Positions 54,892 to 62,646 of a DNA stretch of 64,000 bases are shown here, in pieces (the stretch's first letter is position 1; every line of letters begins with the position of its first letter). The notes under the pieces are model-generated. The model ran no database searches. It was not told the origin of the DNA and saw only the letters and a list, made by a program, of their open reading frames with translations. The stretch is from JAUWGC01 sp963753055 (GTDB lineage Bacteria > Bacteroidota > Bacteroidia > Bacteroidales > B18-G4): NCBI GenBank assembly GCA_963753055.1, contig CAVWAP010000002.1:515001-579000 (forward strand), in the 5' to 3' direction. The position numbers and the translations under genes are program-made.

Positions 54892-55698
54892 TTATTGCTT
54901 AACCTGTTCCAGCCAATCTCCTGACTCAAACCATTTGATTTCCAGGAGATCCAGGATACCGAGCATCATCATCGAATTTAAATAATTCTGCACCAGGTTG
55001 TGCAGCAGATATCCATCTGAAGGCAATGCCATGCCTATGGGTTCAATGGTTAGTGGTTCTTCAAGTATCAAAATCTTTTCCATTGGGTATTTCAGTAGAG
55101 TATAAGCACAAATAGGGTAGTCAGCGAACATCGCATCAGCTTTGTTGTTCAGAACCATTTTTACAGCTAGATCATAATTTTCAGTTACCTCCAATGTGGC
55201 CTTAGGCAGGTACTTCCTTACGATATCTTCACTTGTTGAACCTTTCAACGCAACGAGTCGAGTAAGGGGTGTGTTTAGATCCTCCAGTTCGTCAATCCCG
55301 GTCAGGACATCAGATTTGGTGATGATTGATTTTCCGGAAATAATGTATGGACCTGCAAACAGTACTCTGAGGTTGCGTTTTGGGGTGATGGTCATGCCAG
55401 ACATAATAGCATCTATCTTTCCTTCTTCTAGTGCTGGCAACAATTGAGCAAAAGGCATAGGCACAAGGGTAAGTTTCACACCCATTTCTTCGGCGAGCAA
55501 ATTGGCCAGATCTACTTCATAGCCAATGAGATTATCATCTCTATCAAGCATTGAAAAAGGCGGTTGGGTTCCGGTCATACCGATCCTGATTTCGCCATTG
55601 CTGATAATCTTGTTCAGTTTTTTTTGTGAAAAAATACTGAACGGCATCGCAACAATCAAGGATACAATAATGAATAGTCTGAAAGTGTTCTGTTTCAT
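54892..55698 (-). CDS. ABC-type amino-acid substrate-binding protein
   Basis: A 268-residue periplasmic binding protein of family 3. The signal peptide is MKQNTFRLFIIVSLIVAMPF. IRIGMTGTQPPFSMLDRDDNLIGYEVDLA is the family opening, and ALKGSTSEDIVRKYLP and DYPICAYTLL follow. No permease or ATPase gene is adjacent, so it may act alone or with distant partners. The ATG at 55698 gives the signal peptide; a longer frame to 55770 does not. Confidence 0.85.
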   Translation of the reverse strand: MKQNTFRLFIIVSLIVAMPFSIFSQKKLNKIISNGEIRIGMTGTQPPFSMLDRDDNLIGYEVDLANLLAEEMGVKLTLVPMPFAQLLPALEEGKIDAIMSGMTITPKRNLRVLFAGPYIISGKSIITKSDVLTGIDELEDLNTPLTRLVALKGSTSEDIVRKYLPKATLEVTENYDLAVKMVLNNKADAMFADYPICAYTLLKYPMEKILILEEPLTIEPIGMALPSDGYLLHNLVQNYLNSMMMLGILDLLEIKWFESGDWLEQVKQ

Positions 55699-55823
55699 GT
55701 TTATACTTTTAAATGAATGAAGAAATGATTTTAGGAATGGTAAATATACAATTCTGTTTAGAATTCTCATTGAGGAAAAATAAAAATCAGAAAAATTTCA
55801 TATTTTTGCACTCCTGTTTGCGT

Positions 55824-55900
55824 GCATCGTGAGACATGAATCGTGAATCGGAAAACAAATCGAAAATCGAACATTGACAATCGACAATCGACAATGTTCC
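55824..55900. repeat. 11-unit heptad array before the tRNA-like repeats
   Basis: Eleven consecutive 7-bp steps (GCATCGT, GAGACAT, GAATCGT, GAATCGG ... ATCGACA, ATCGACA, ATGTTCC) end one base before the first tRNA-like copy. Confidence 0.85.
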
Positions 55901-55901
55901 C

Positions 55902-55971
55902 GGGCCTATAGCTCTCCCGATAGCTATCGGGAGGTTAGAGCATCCCGCCATAGGCGGGAGGGTCCCAGGTT
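55902..55971 (+). pseudogene. tRNA-like copy A with palindromes in place of D loop and anticodon arm
   Basis: It keeps the tRNA words GGGCCTATAGCTC, GGTTAGAGCA and GGGTCCCAGGTT. TCCCGATAGCTATCGGGA stands in the D loop and TCCCGCCATAGGCGGGA replaces the anticodon arm. The T arm is replaced by a CCTT-GT-AAGG hairpin. It cannot be a working tRNA. Confidence 0.8.
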
Positions 55972-56070
55972 ACCTTGTAAGGCTAGCAGAGAGCTTCATG
56001 ATAAAAGCTAAGAACAAAAAACAGATATATTGTAAAACGTACATTATAAACACAGAATTGTAAATTTCTC

Positions 56071-56138
56071 GGGCCTATAGCTCCCGATAGCTATCGGGAG
56101 GTTAGAGCATCCCGCCATAGGCGGGAGGGTCCCAGGTT
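56071..56138 (+). pseudogene. tRNA-like copy B
   Basis: Same build as copy A. The D-loop palindrome lacks two bases at its left end (CCGATAGCTATCGGGA), and the anticodon-arm replacement is identical. Confidence 0.8.
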
Positions 56139-56239
56139 ACCTTGTAAGGCTAGCAGAGAGCTTCATGATAAAAGCTCAAGAACAAAAAAACAGATATATT
56201 GTAAAACGTACATTATAAACACAGAATTGTAAATTTCCC

Positions 56240-56313
56240 GGGCCTATAGCTCAGCTGGTTAGAGCACTTGACTCATAATCAAGGGGTCCCAGGTTCAAGT
56301 CCTGGTGGGCCCA
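56240..56313 (+). tRNA. tRNA with CAT anticodon (Met, or Ile2)
   Basis: The full cloverleaf is seen. The acceptor GGGCCTA/TGGGCCC encloses the D arm GCTC-GAGC, the anticodon arm CTTGA-CTCATAA-TCAAG (anticodon CAT at 56274-56276), a 5-base variable loop and the T arm CCAGG-TTCAAGT-CCTGG, with discriminator A. CCA is not encoded. The variable region is more like elongator Met, but a lysidine-modified Ile tRNA cannot be excluded. Confidence 0.93.
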
Positions 56314-56354
56314 CAACAGAAAACCTCATAACTTATTGGTTGTGAGGTTTTTGT
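56299..56354 (+). repeat. direct repeat DR1: tRNA 3' end plus terminator (att-like)
   Basis: These 56 bases, from the 3' strand of the T arm through the terminator, recur exactly at 62591-62646, 6.3 kb downstream. Confidence 0.9.
56320..56352 (+). terminator. terminator of the tRNA gene
   Basis: AAAACCTCATAAC pairs with GTTGTGAGGTTTT (13 bp, one T.G pair) around a 6-base loop. Confidence 0.85.
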
Positions 56355-56382
56355 GTTTCAAAGATAATAAAATTATCTAATA

Positions 56383-56871
56383 TCAATATCGTGGAAATTC
56401 CAAGATATAAGAGTCCAATGATTTATTTTCATGTTGAACTGAATTTAGAGAACCAGGCATTGCTCTTTTGTTCAGTACCCTGAATACAAACGACTTTTTA
56501 TATTCATTTAAATGCTTGATAGATTTCCATTGATACATTCCCTGCCAATAGCCATTTTTATAATTTACAGCATATATTTTTGTGGTAAAGCCGGGAAATC
56601 CAGCAATCAGAAGCATCGGAATGATTGATGCAATCTTATTTGCTTTGTGAGAAAGTTTCGAAAACTTAAAGGAGACTATAAAAACAGTTTCTAACTGATC
56701 TTTCTTATCAGGTTTTATAGTTATGTGTCGGAAGATTGTAAAATTACCTCCATCTTCCATCCTGATCATTTTTCCTGCATATTGCTTAGAATACCTTAAT
56801 TGGCCTGTCAATAATTGAAGCAATGAGATTACTAAACAAACCGGAGGACTCTTTCTTAGTTTCGTTGCCAT
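56383..56871 (-). CDS. uncharacterised protein, possible dimeric alpha/beta-barrel fold
   Basis: A 162-residue protein. FRHITIKPDKKD, FPGFTTKIYAVNYKNGYWQGMYQW and SIKHLNEYKKSFVFRVLNKRA resemble the strand-helix pattern of small monooxygenase-like barrels. No catalytic residue can be named. It is the last gene of the island operon, 47 bp after the SDR gene. Confidence 0.55.
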   Translation of the reverse strand: MATKLRKSPPVCLVISLLQLLTGQLRYSKQYAGKMIRMEDGGNFTIFRHITIKPDKKDQLETVFIVSFKFSKLSHKANKIASIIPMLLIAGFPGFTTKIYAVNYKNGYWQGMYQWKSIKHLNEYKKSFVFRVLNKRAMPGSLNSVQHENKSLDSYILEFPRY

Positions 56872-56918
56872 CGTATACTTTCTGTTATGTATGAAACTCC
56901 TTTTTATGAAGTTTAAAT

Positions 56919-57773
56919 TTATTTATAAATGGCTTTATATAGCATCTTATCTCGCATTTTAGCAGGAAATTTTCCCAAGACACTCATTTTTTTCGCCCCG
57001 GGACCAATGAGGTATTGTGATTTGGGATTGTTATCAATTAAAACATCGCCTATCTTTTTCGCAACCTCAATAGCCTCAATTCCAGGAATATCTTTCACCT
57101 CTTTGTCAAAATATTCAATTAAGGTTTTATAAAGTGCAAAAACCTCAGGATTAGCGTTATTAATCATTCTTCTCCTGTCATCCAGTATCTTACCTAATAC
57201 ACTTGTGTTCACTTTGCCAACAATTATACTGCAAACTTTTACACCAAATGGTTTTAATTCAACTCTTAGAGAATTGCTAAGTGCCTGAACTCCAAATTTA
57301 GATGCGGCATATACACTTTTATCAGGGATTGCCAATAATCCATGGCCGGAACTAATGTTTATTATCCTTCCCTGGCTATTTCTGATAAGTGGCAAAAATG
57401 TTTTTGTTACTATAAGTAATCCCGTAAGGTTTACATCAATTACTTTCTTAATATCAGAATAATCCATTAATTCCAAAGGGCCATTAATTGAAAGGCCCGC
57501 ATTATTAATCAAATGAAAGGATCCTCTTTTGGATTTTTCGCTTATCATTCTGAAAGTTTTTTCTATGGAGATCTGGTCACAAACATCCAGCGAAACAGGA
57601 GTAAGGCCATTCTTTGCTTTAGCTAATAGATTCTCTTTGTCCTTATCTTTTCTCACTCCTGCATATACTTTATATCCTAAATTGTCTAAATGAATTGCAG
57701 TTGCTAAACCAATTCCGGTAGAAGCACCGGTTATCAAAACAGTACCTGGTTCTTTTTTATCGTTTGATTTCAT
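56919..57773 (-). CDS. SDR family oxidoreductase (island)
   Basis: A 284-residue short-chain dehydrogenase. LITGASTGIGLATAI binds NAD(P), NNAGLSING is in the middle, and the active site is INISSGHG with YAASKFGVQALS. The extended C-terminus fits classical lipid- or steroid-type SDRs. It overlaps the preceding nitroreductase gene by 4 bp (ATGA), so they are translated together. Confidence 0.88.
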   Translation of the reverse strand: MKSNDKKEPGTVLITGASTGIGLATAIHLDNLGYKVYAGVRKDKDKENLLAKAKNGLTPVSLDVCDQISIEKTFRMISEKSKRGSFHLINNAGLSINGPLELMDYSDIKKVIDVNLTGLLIVTKTFLPLIRNSQGRIINISSGHGLLAIPDKSVYAASKFGVQALSNSLRVELKPFGVKVCSIIVGKVNTSVLGKILDDRRRMINNANPEVFALYKTLIEYFDKEVKDIPGIEAIEVAKKIGDVLIDNNPKSQYLIGPGAKKMSVLGKFPAKMRDKMLYKAIYK

Positions 57774-58648
57774 GATTTTGTGATTTTATGGATTCTGTGC
57801 TTATTTCGCTTAATTGTTCTTTTGTAGCGATATTTTGGATGACCAATAATTACTGACATTACAGCTTCATTATTATCAGGAATTTGAAAAATCTCCTTTA
57901 GCTTTTTATTTCGGTTTATAGCAGGAGGAACACATTCAATCATTGTTGCCCCAAGCCCGATTGCATGTGCAGCCAGCATGATATAGGTTGCATAAATTAC
58001 TCCATTGTTGGTATGGGCTTCTGCATCTTTAGCAGCATGCATTGTTATTATTGCAGGTGCCCCCCTTGTTATTCCATCCCAATTTTCGAGATTGTAATTC
58101 CCACCTTTGGCAATTGGATACAGATGGTTTTTTATTGTCTGAAAGCCTTCCCTGCCTGCCAATAATCTAAGTATTTTGGATTTAACAGGACTTTCAATCA
58201 TTTTCTCCATTTTATGAAAGAAAGCTGAGACAGTTGGCAATGCTGATTCAATCGTTTCTCGATCGTTAATGATGCATATCTCCATTTTTTCAGGCGATGC
58301 CCCATAAGGAGCATAGGAAACAGCGTTTACTATTTCGTCAATCATTTTGTCACTAACTGGCTTATCTTTAAAATTCCTCACCGACCTGCGGGTTGACAGG
58401 GTTTCAATAAAGCTCTTAAAATGGGGCCGATTTGCAGGAAGATCATTGAAGTCATCTTCATAGGAAAGCCCTTTTACTTGTATGGCCTTCGTAGGACAAA
58501 CAGCCATACATTGGCCACACTGGAGGCACAGATGTTCTCTTTCCTCTTTAAAGTGGATACTCCCAATTTGTCCGATGATCTTATTTGGACAAACTTCAGT
58601 GCATATTCCACAGTTTTTACAATGCGATTGATTTATTCTATTTTGCAT
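57770..58648 (-). CDS. nitroreductase with N-terminal ferredoxin domain
   Basis: A 292-residue fusion. Residues ~8-60 hold two 4Fe-4S motifs (CKNCGICTEVCP and CLQCGQCMAVCP). Residues ~80-270 are a nitroreductase fold (TRRSVRNFKDKPVSD; APYGASPEKMEI) that binds FMN. The fused clusters would feed electrons from ferredoxin to the flavin. The substrate is unknown; the operon suggests reduction of a small organic compound. Confidence 0.88.
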   Translation of the reverse strand: MQNRINQSHCKNCGICTEVCPNKIIGQIGSIHFKEEREHLCLQCGQCMAVCPTKAIQVKGLSYEDDFNDLPANRPHFKSFIETLSTRRSVRNFKDKPVSDKMIDEIVNAVSYAPYGASPEKMEICIINDRETIESALPTVSAFFHKMEKMIESPVKSKILRLLAGREGFQTIKNHLYPIAKGGNYNLENWDGITRGAPAIITMHAAKDAEAHTNNGVIYATYIMLAAHAIGLGATMIECVPPAINRNKKLKEIFQIPDNNEAVMSVIIGHPKYRYKRTIKRNKHRIHKITKS

Positions 58649-58718
58649 GATTGTATTCTTTTAATTGATTTGTAGCGATTGCCATTTTTTCAAAATCTCA
58701 CATTGAATTCCCATTTTC

Positions 58719-59459
58719 TCAATTTCTCTTGTAAACATTGACTTCATCTACAGAAGCATAATGTTTTGTAAAGAGAATAGGCAGGTCGTAGTGCATTGGG
58801 ATAACCACTTCTGGTTGAATGATTTTAATGGCTTCCAAAGCTTCATACTCATCCATGGTATTATCCAGCTCTTTACCACCAATCGGAATCATTAAAACAT
58901 TGGGATTTTTGATGTTTTTCCATTCCTCAGCTTCCAGTAATGAATCACCTAAATTGACAATAGTTTTTCCCTTATAGTTGATTTCAAAGCCAAGTGAACC
59001 CCAACCAACACGTTCGTTTTTTACCGGATCTTTCGTTTTTTTGAATGGACCTAATTTTACTGTTAATGGTCCATGGGTAGCTTTTACTCCTTTAATTTGC
59101 ATGCCATCAACCTCAATAGTTTCATCAACGGAAAGGGTGTGGTAGTTTGAAACCGGGGTATCGAACGACATTCCTTTGCTTCTCGGCCCAAGCATTAGCG
59201 GTTTTCCATCTACTTCTTTCACCATGGTTTTATTTAGAATCACAGGTGCACCCGAAAATTCCATTACTTTATCAGCATAAACATAATGGTCAGGATCTCC
59301 ATGGGTCACAAGGATTTGCGTGATGTCTTCCCATTCTCTTTTAGGGATGAGTGACGCAAAACTGAACCAATAGGCAAATAAAGCTCCAGGATCTATTGCG
59401 ATCTTTTTATCATCCCACTCGATGATAAATGCATTGTATAGATAATACGTGATTTTCAT
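58719..59459 (-). CDS. metallo-beta-lactamase-fold hydrolase
   Basis: A 246-residue UlaG/YtkL-like hydrolase. LVTHGDPDHYVY stands for the usual THxHxDH motif, but the second His is Asp. GVKATHGP, NLGDSLLEAEEW and PMHYDLP are the later metal-site motifs. The changed residue may alter metal use. It lies 5 bp after the NAD(P)-binding gene. Confidence 0.85.
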   Translation of the reverse strand: MKITYYLYNAFIIEWDDKKIAIDPGALFAYWFSFASLIPKREWEDITQILVTHGDPDHYVYADKVMEFSGAPVILNKTMVKEVDGKPLMLGPRSKGMSFDTPVSNYHTLSVDETIEVDGMQIKGVKATHGPLTVKLGPFKKTKDPVKNERVGWGSLGFEINYKGKTIVNLGDSLLEAEEWKNIKNPNVLMIPIGGKELDNTMDEYEALEAIKIIQPEVVIPMHYDLPILFTKHYASVDEVNVYKRN

Positions 59460-59464
59460 GATTT

Positions 59465-60322
59465 CTAAATTTTGGTTTTTATTTCATTGTAAAAATCTGA
59501 CAAAGTATGATTTCCATATTCCGGAGCCACCATATCCATTGCCAGTACTGTAAAGAAAAACTCCATGGGGCCATAGGTTTTTGAAGAGGTAAAAGTTCTG
59601 GTAAGGCCAAGAATGGTTTTTCTCATCCATTCGGGCATATATTTGATCTTTGGCTTCTTATTCACAACCCTGAAAGCAAGTTCGGCAATTTCGTTGTGTG
59701 TGAAAACCTCAGGACCACCAACTTCAATTTCTTCTTCCTCCGATTCAATGGCATTAACACAAACCTTCGCCAGGTCGGCTCCATGAATCGGATTCATCCT
59801 GAAATTTCCATCCCCAAACAGGTTTACTTTTCCTTTTTGAGCCATCTTCAGGAATTCCGTCATATCTGAAAAGAAACCATTGGGGCGAATGATGCAATGA
59901 TCCAGTCCGCTGGTTTTGAGCTCCTTTACAAAAAGTTCTTTAGCAAAACACATCTTCAGATGTGTCAGCTTATCAGCATTAAGGGCTGAAACATAAATGA
60001 ACTTCTTAACACCATGTTTCTTTGCTTCATTCAGCAGGTTGACATTTGCCTGGTAATCCACATCCATATAAGAAAGCCCATCCTTTTGCTTGGTTATCCC
60101 CACTGTGCTGATAACTATATCAATGTCGCTCATGATACCATACAGAGTTTCAGGCCTGGTTACTTCAGCTTCTGTGATTTCAAGATTCTGATCATCTGTT
60201 TCAACTTTGGTTTTATTTCTGACGATTATTCTTGTAGGATACTCTTGATTTATTAATTCTGCGGTTATATGTTTTCCTAAATAACCTGTGGCTCCTGCTA
60301 ATAATATTTGCTTTGTTTTCAT
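59465..60322 (-). CDS. NAD(P)H-binding atypical SDR (NmrA/epimerase-like)
   Basis: A 285-residue protein with GATGYLGKHITAEL at the N-terminus, IVISTVGITKQK, and FIYVSALNADKL. No clear YxxxK pair is seen, so it may be a sensor or a quinone/flavin-type reductase. It is in the middle of the island operon, 17 bp after the thiazoline hydrolase-like gene. Confidence 0.82.
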   Translation of the reverse strand: MKTKQILLAGATGYLGKHITAELINQEYPTRIIVRNKTKVETDDQNLEITEAEVTRPETLYGIMSDIDIVISTVGITKQKDGLSYMDVDYQANVNLLNEAKKHGVKKFIYVSALNADKLTHLKMCFAKELFVKELKTSGLDHCIIRPNGFFSDMTEFLKMAQKGKVNLFGDGNFRMNPIHGADLAKVCVNAIESEEEEIEVGGPEVFTHNEIAELAFRVVNKKPKIKYMPEWMRKTILGLTRTFTSSKTYGPMEFFFTVLAMDMVAPEYGNHTLSDFYNEIKTKI

Positions 60323-60339
60323 GATTTTATTTATTCCTT

Positions 60340-61056
60340 TTATTGGTTCAACTGAGTAGAATCAGGTGCAGTTCCTTTTCTGTAAAATCTGAAATGACAG
60401 CAATCTCCTCCTTTTGCAAGGGTGCAATGCCTTCTGAATTCACTGTTGGTTGCTTCTTCAATTAAGGGGTAACCCGCTAAATCGTGTTCACAACCAAATA
60501 CATTTAGTTCCGGGCAACCGATAGCTTCAAACAATTCAATATTTGCACATGTGGTTACTTTGAATTCAAGCAGATCTTCAGTTTCATGAAATCCGTTATG
60601 TTTCCATGTACCCATCCGGTTGGTTGTAGTAAACAATGCGCGGTTCATTTTCTTATAATTATCAAAAACATCTCCTTCGCATTTTACCAGGTCATTTACC
60701 TGGTATATTGCAGGCATCGAAACTGCAGCCACATTGTGAGCCATCCAGCTCATAAATTCTTTGGCAAACTTTCTTCCTTTTCTATCAGCAATTGCAGAAA
60801 ATAATCCACCCAAAGCTGCCAGTTCTTTTGCGAAAGCATCACTGATCTTCTTTGCCTTTGCGACGGCTTCCGGGTATTCTTTATTAATCCTTTTTGCATG
60901 CTTTCTGGTTGAAAGCATGATCCCGATCAGACCTGTGATCCCAAATTCTTTTCTTATTAAGTTGAAGGTAATTTTACCTTGTTTTCTTAAAGCTTCTTTT
61001 GGCATTTCTAAAGCTTTACCGTACATTCTTAATTCTTCGACTTTCATGATGGACAT
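60340..61056 (-). CDS. L-2-amino-thiazoline-4-carboxylate hydrolase-like protein
   Basis: A 238-residue protein from the ATG at 61056 (61047 is equally possible; the frame runs to 61143). The C-terminal signature FGCEHDLAGYPLIEEATNSE followed by FRRHCTLAKGGDCCHFRF matches the ATC hydrolase family, which opens a thiazoline ring on the way to cysteine. Most members have no tested substrate. It is the first gene of the operon behind the AraC regulator. Confidence 0.8.
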   Translation of the reverse strand: MSIMKVEELRMYGKALEMPKEALRKQGKITFNLIRKEFGITGLIGIMLSTRKHAKRINKEYPEAVAKAKKISDAFAKELAALGGLFSAIADRKGRKFAKEFMSWMAHNVAAVSMPAIYQVNDLVKCEGDVFDNYKKMNRALFTTTNRMGTWKHNGFHETEDLLEFKVTTCANIELFEAIGCPELNVFGCEHDLAGYPLIEEATNSEFRRHCTLAKGGDCCHFRFYRKGTAPDSTQLNQ

Positions 61057-61205
61057 TTTTTTAAAAGTTTCTGAAGCAAATGTATGGCAGGAACAATGGC
61101 AAATCGTTCCACTTTTAGATACTGAGACCTGTACTTGTCTCAATAATCGATAAACAATTGCTAATCTGGATATTATGTTGGCGCAGAATTGGGAGTTAAG
61201 ACCTG

Positions 61206-62345
61206 TTAGAATTCAAAATTTGCTTTAAATTCTGATGGAGTCAATCCAGTTGAATTTTTAAATATCCTATTGAAACTTGCTTTGGAATTAAAACCTGCAT
61301 CCATGGCGAGGCCTAATAATGAGATGTGTTTATTCTTGGGATTGGCGACTAGTTTCTTAAATTCCTTTACCCTGTATTCATTAACGAATTCGAAGAAATT
61401 CTTTTGAAGCTTGATGTTGATGAGTTTGGAAAGCTGGTGTGTATGCATTTTCAGTTGAATAGCTACACTGGTTATATGTAGTTCCGGGTCAAGGTAGAGC
61501 TTTTCATTTTCCATAATTTCCAACAGTTTTGATATATGCTCATTCTTATCATCTGTAGGAACTGTATTGGAGGTTTTCAGTTTAGTTTTTGATATATCAG
61601 TTTTTGTTTCTTTTTCAACTATCGGCCTGGAAACATGAAGTGCGACATTTACTGCTGTTTGTCTGTAACCATAAAAGGCGATGTAGAAAAACACTATGAT
61701 ATAGGCAATAATCTGGAAATAATCCATCCAGAAAACAGAAATGACTTTAGCGGATACTAATCCGTATCCAATAAAACCCAAAATAATAATTCCCAGGAAA
61801 GCAAATACTATCAGTTTGATCCAGGCGAGGCTCACTCTCTCCACATAGGAGTATGATTGCCTGATGCTGTCTTGATGCCTGACCAGTATGATTATCGTAC
61901 GAGTTAGAAAATATATCTGGATAAATAAGAGCGTCAACATTGGAAGCAGTGAGTAATAAGAGAGATCCTCTTTTTGTAAAACTTCATTCATACGGTCTTC
62001 GGGTGACAGTAACAGGTAGGGAATGAATGCCAGACTAATAATCAGAATAAATCCGAAATGGTAGAAGTACTTAAAATTAAATTTGAATTCAGGTTTGGTC
62101 AGCGAGCTGGTATAAACAAAGATAAAGGGTGAATGGGCTACAATAAAAAAGACCAATAAGAAACCCCAGTATGACTCATGGAAGAAGAGCCTATGTTCAA
62201 TACAAAAAGGAATAGCAAACAGAAAAGCAAAGTTAATAACCCAGCCAATAAGAATTTTATCGCTTATTGATTTTTGTTTCTTAAGTGATATAAGTAATGC
62301 AATGATAATTGCATTAATCGAAGCAAATGCACTTAAAATATCCAT
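61206..62345 (-). CDS. AraC family regulator with membrane-embedded sensor domain
   Basis: A 379-residue protein. The first ~235 residues form seven or so hydrophobic helices; the last ~100 are an AraC DNA-binding domain (HITSVAIQLKMHTHQLSKLI, then GLAMDAGFNSKASFNRIFK and TGLTPSEFK). Such proteins sense a signal at the membrane and activate neighbouring genes. It stands upstream of the six-gene operon on the same strand and is its likely regulator. Confidence 0.88.
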   Translation of the reverse strand: MDILSAFASINAIIIALLISLKKQKSISDKILIGWVINFAFLFAIPFCIEHRLFFHESYWGFLLVFFIVAHSPFIFVYTSSLTKPEFKFNFKYFYHFGFILIISLAFIPYLLLSPEDRMNEVLQKEDLSYYSLLPMLTLLFIQIYFLTRTIIILVRHQDSIRQSYSYVERVSLAWIKLIVFAFLGIIILGFIGYGLVSAKVISVFWMDYFQIIAYIIVFFYIAFYGYRQTAVNVALHVSRPIVEKETKTDISKTKLKTSNTVPTDDKNEHISKLLEIMENEKLYLDPELHITSVAIQLKMHTHQLSKLINIKLQKNFFEFVNEYRVKEFKKLVANPKNKHISLLGLAMDAGFNSKASFNRIFKNSTGLTPSEFKANFEF

Positions 62346-62492
62346 CGGATATTATTTTCGATTCTAAAATAGCAAAAAATTATTGTTTAGACAATTGAAT
62401 ACGGATATAACAGGAATTGATGAAATATCGTTTATTGGCAGTAATTTGTATTTCAAAATAGGCAGTACTCTGATAGCAAGCAAAAATTCAAT

Positions 62493-62590
62493 AATTCGCA
62501 CTGCCAAAACTTTCGCAGTGATTTTTATAGTCATTTTTACAACACCATTTTTAGAGGTACTGAATATCAATTAGATAGAAAACAGGGGTG
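62493..62590. repeat. conserved cassette end, copy 1
   Basis: About 98 bp, nearly the same as 63903-64000 (roughly 80% by eye). It begins with a small hairpin (CACTGC ... GCAGTG) and ends TATCAATTAGATAGAAAA plus GGGTGGTC, joining the direct repeat. Confidence 0.8.
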
Positions 62591-62646
62591 GTCCTGGTGG
62601 GCCCACAACAGAAAACCTCATAACTTATTGGTTGTGAGGTTTTTGT
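62591..62646 (+). repeat. direct repeat DR2: displaced tRNA 3' end plus terminator
   Basis: An exact copy of 56299-56354 without a tRNA body in front of it. This is what remains on the far side when an element enters the 3' end of a tRNA gene. Its last base is also the last base of the Fic gene stop codon (read on the minus strand). Confidence 0.9.

Larger units (their letters stand above)
55902..56239 (+). repeat. two tandem 169-bp units preceding the tRNA gene
   Basis: tRNA-like starts occur at 55902, 56071 and 56240, exactly 169 bp apart. Each unit is a tRNA-like copy, hairpins (AGCTT ... AAGCT), and a shared ~70-bp leader ending TGTAAATTTC. The third start is the real tRNA. Confidence 0.88.
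56355..62646. mobile_element. tRNA-anchored genomic island 1
   Basis: The region between the two 56-bp repeats is AT-rich (about 35% GC in a line counted at 57001). All seven of its genes are on the minus strand, and it ends in a ~95-bp sequence that reappears at the window end. No integrase lies inside, so movement would need one in trans. Confidence 0.75.

Noticed and set aside
55902..56138. The tRNA-like copies as a selenocysteine tRNA
   Set aside because: The anticodon arm is replaced by a 7-bp stem with a 3-base loop and there is no TCA anticodon or long variable arm.
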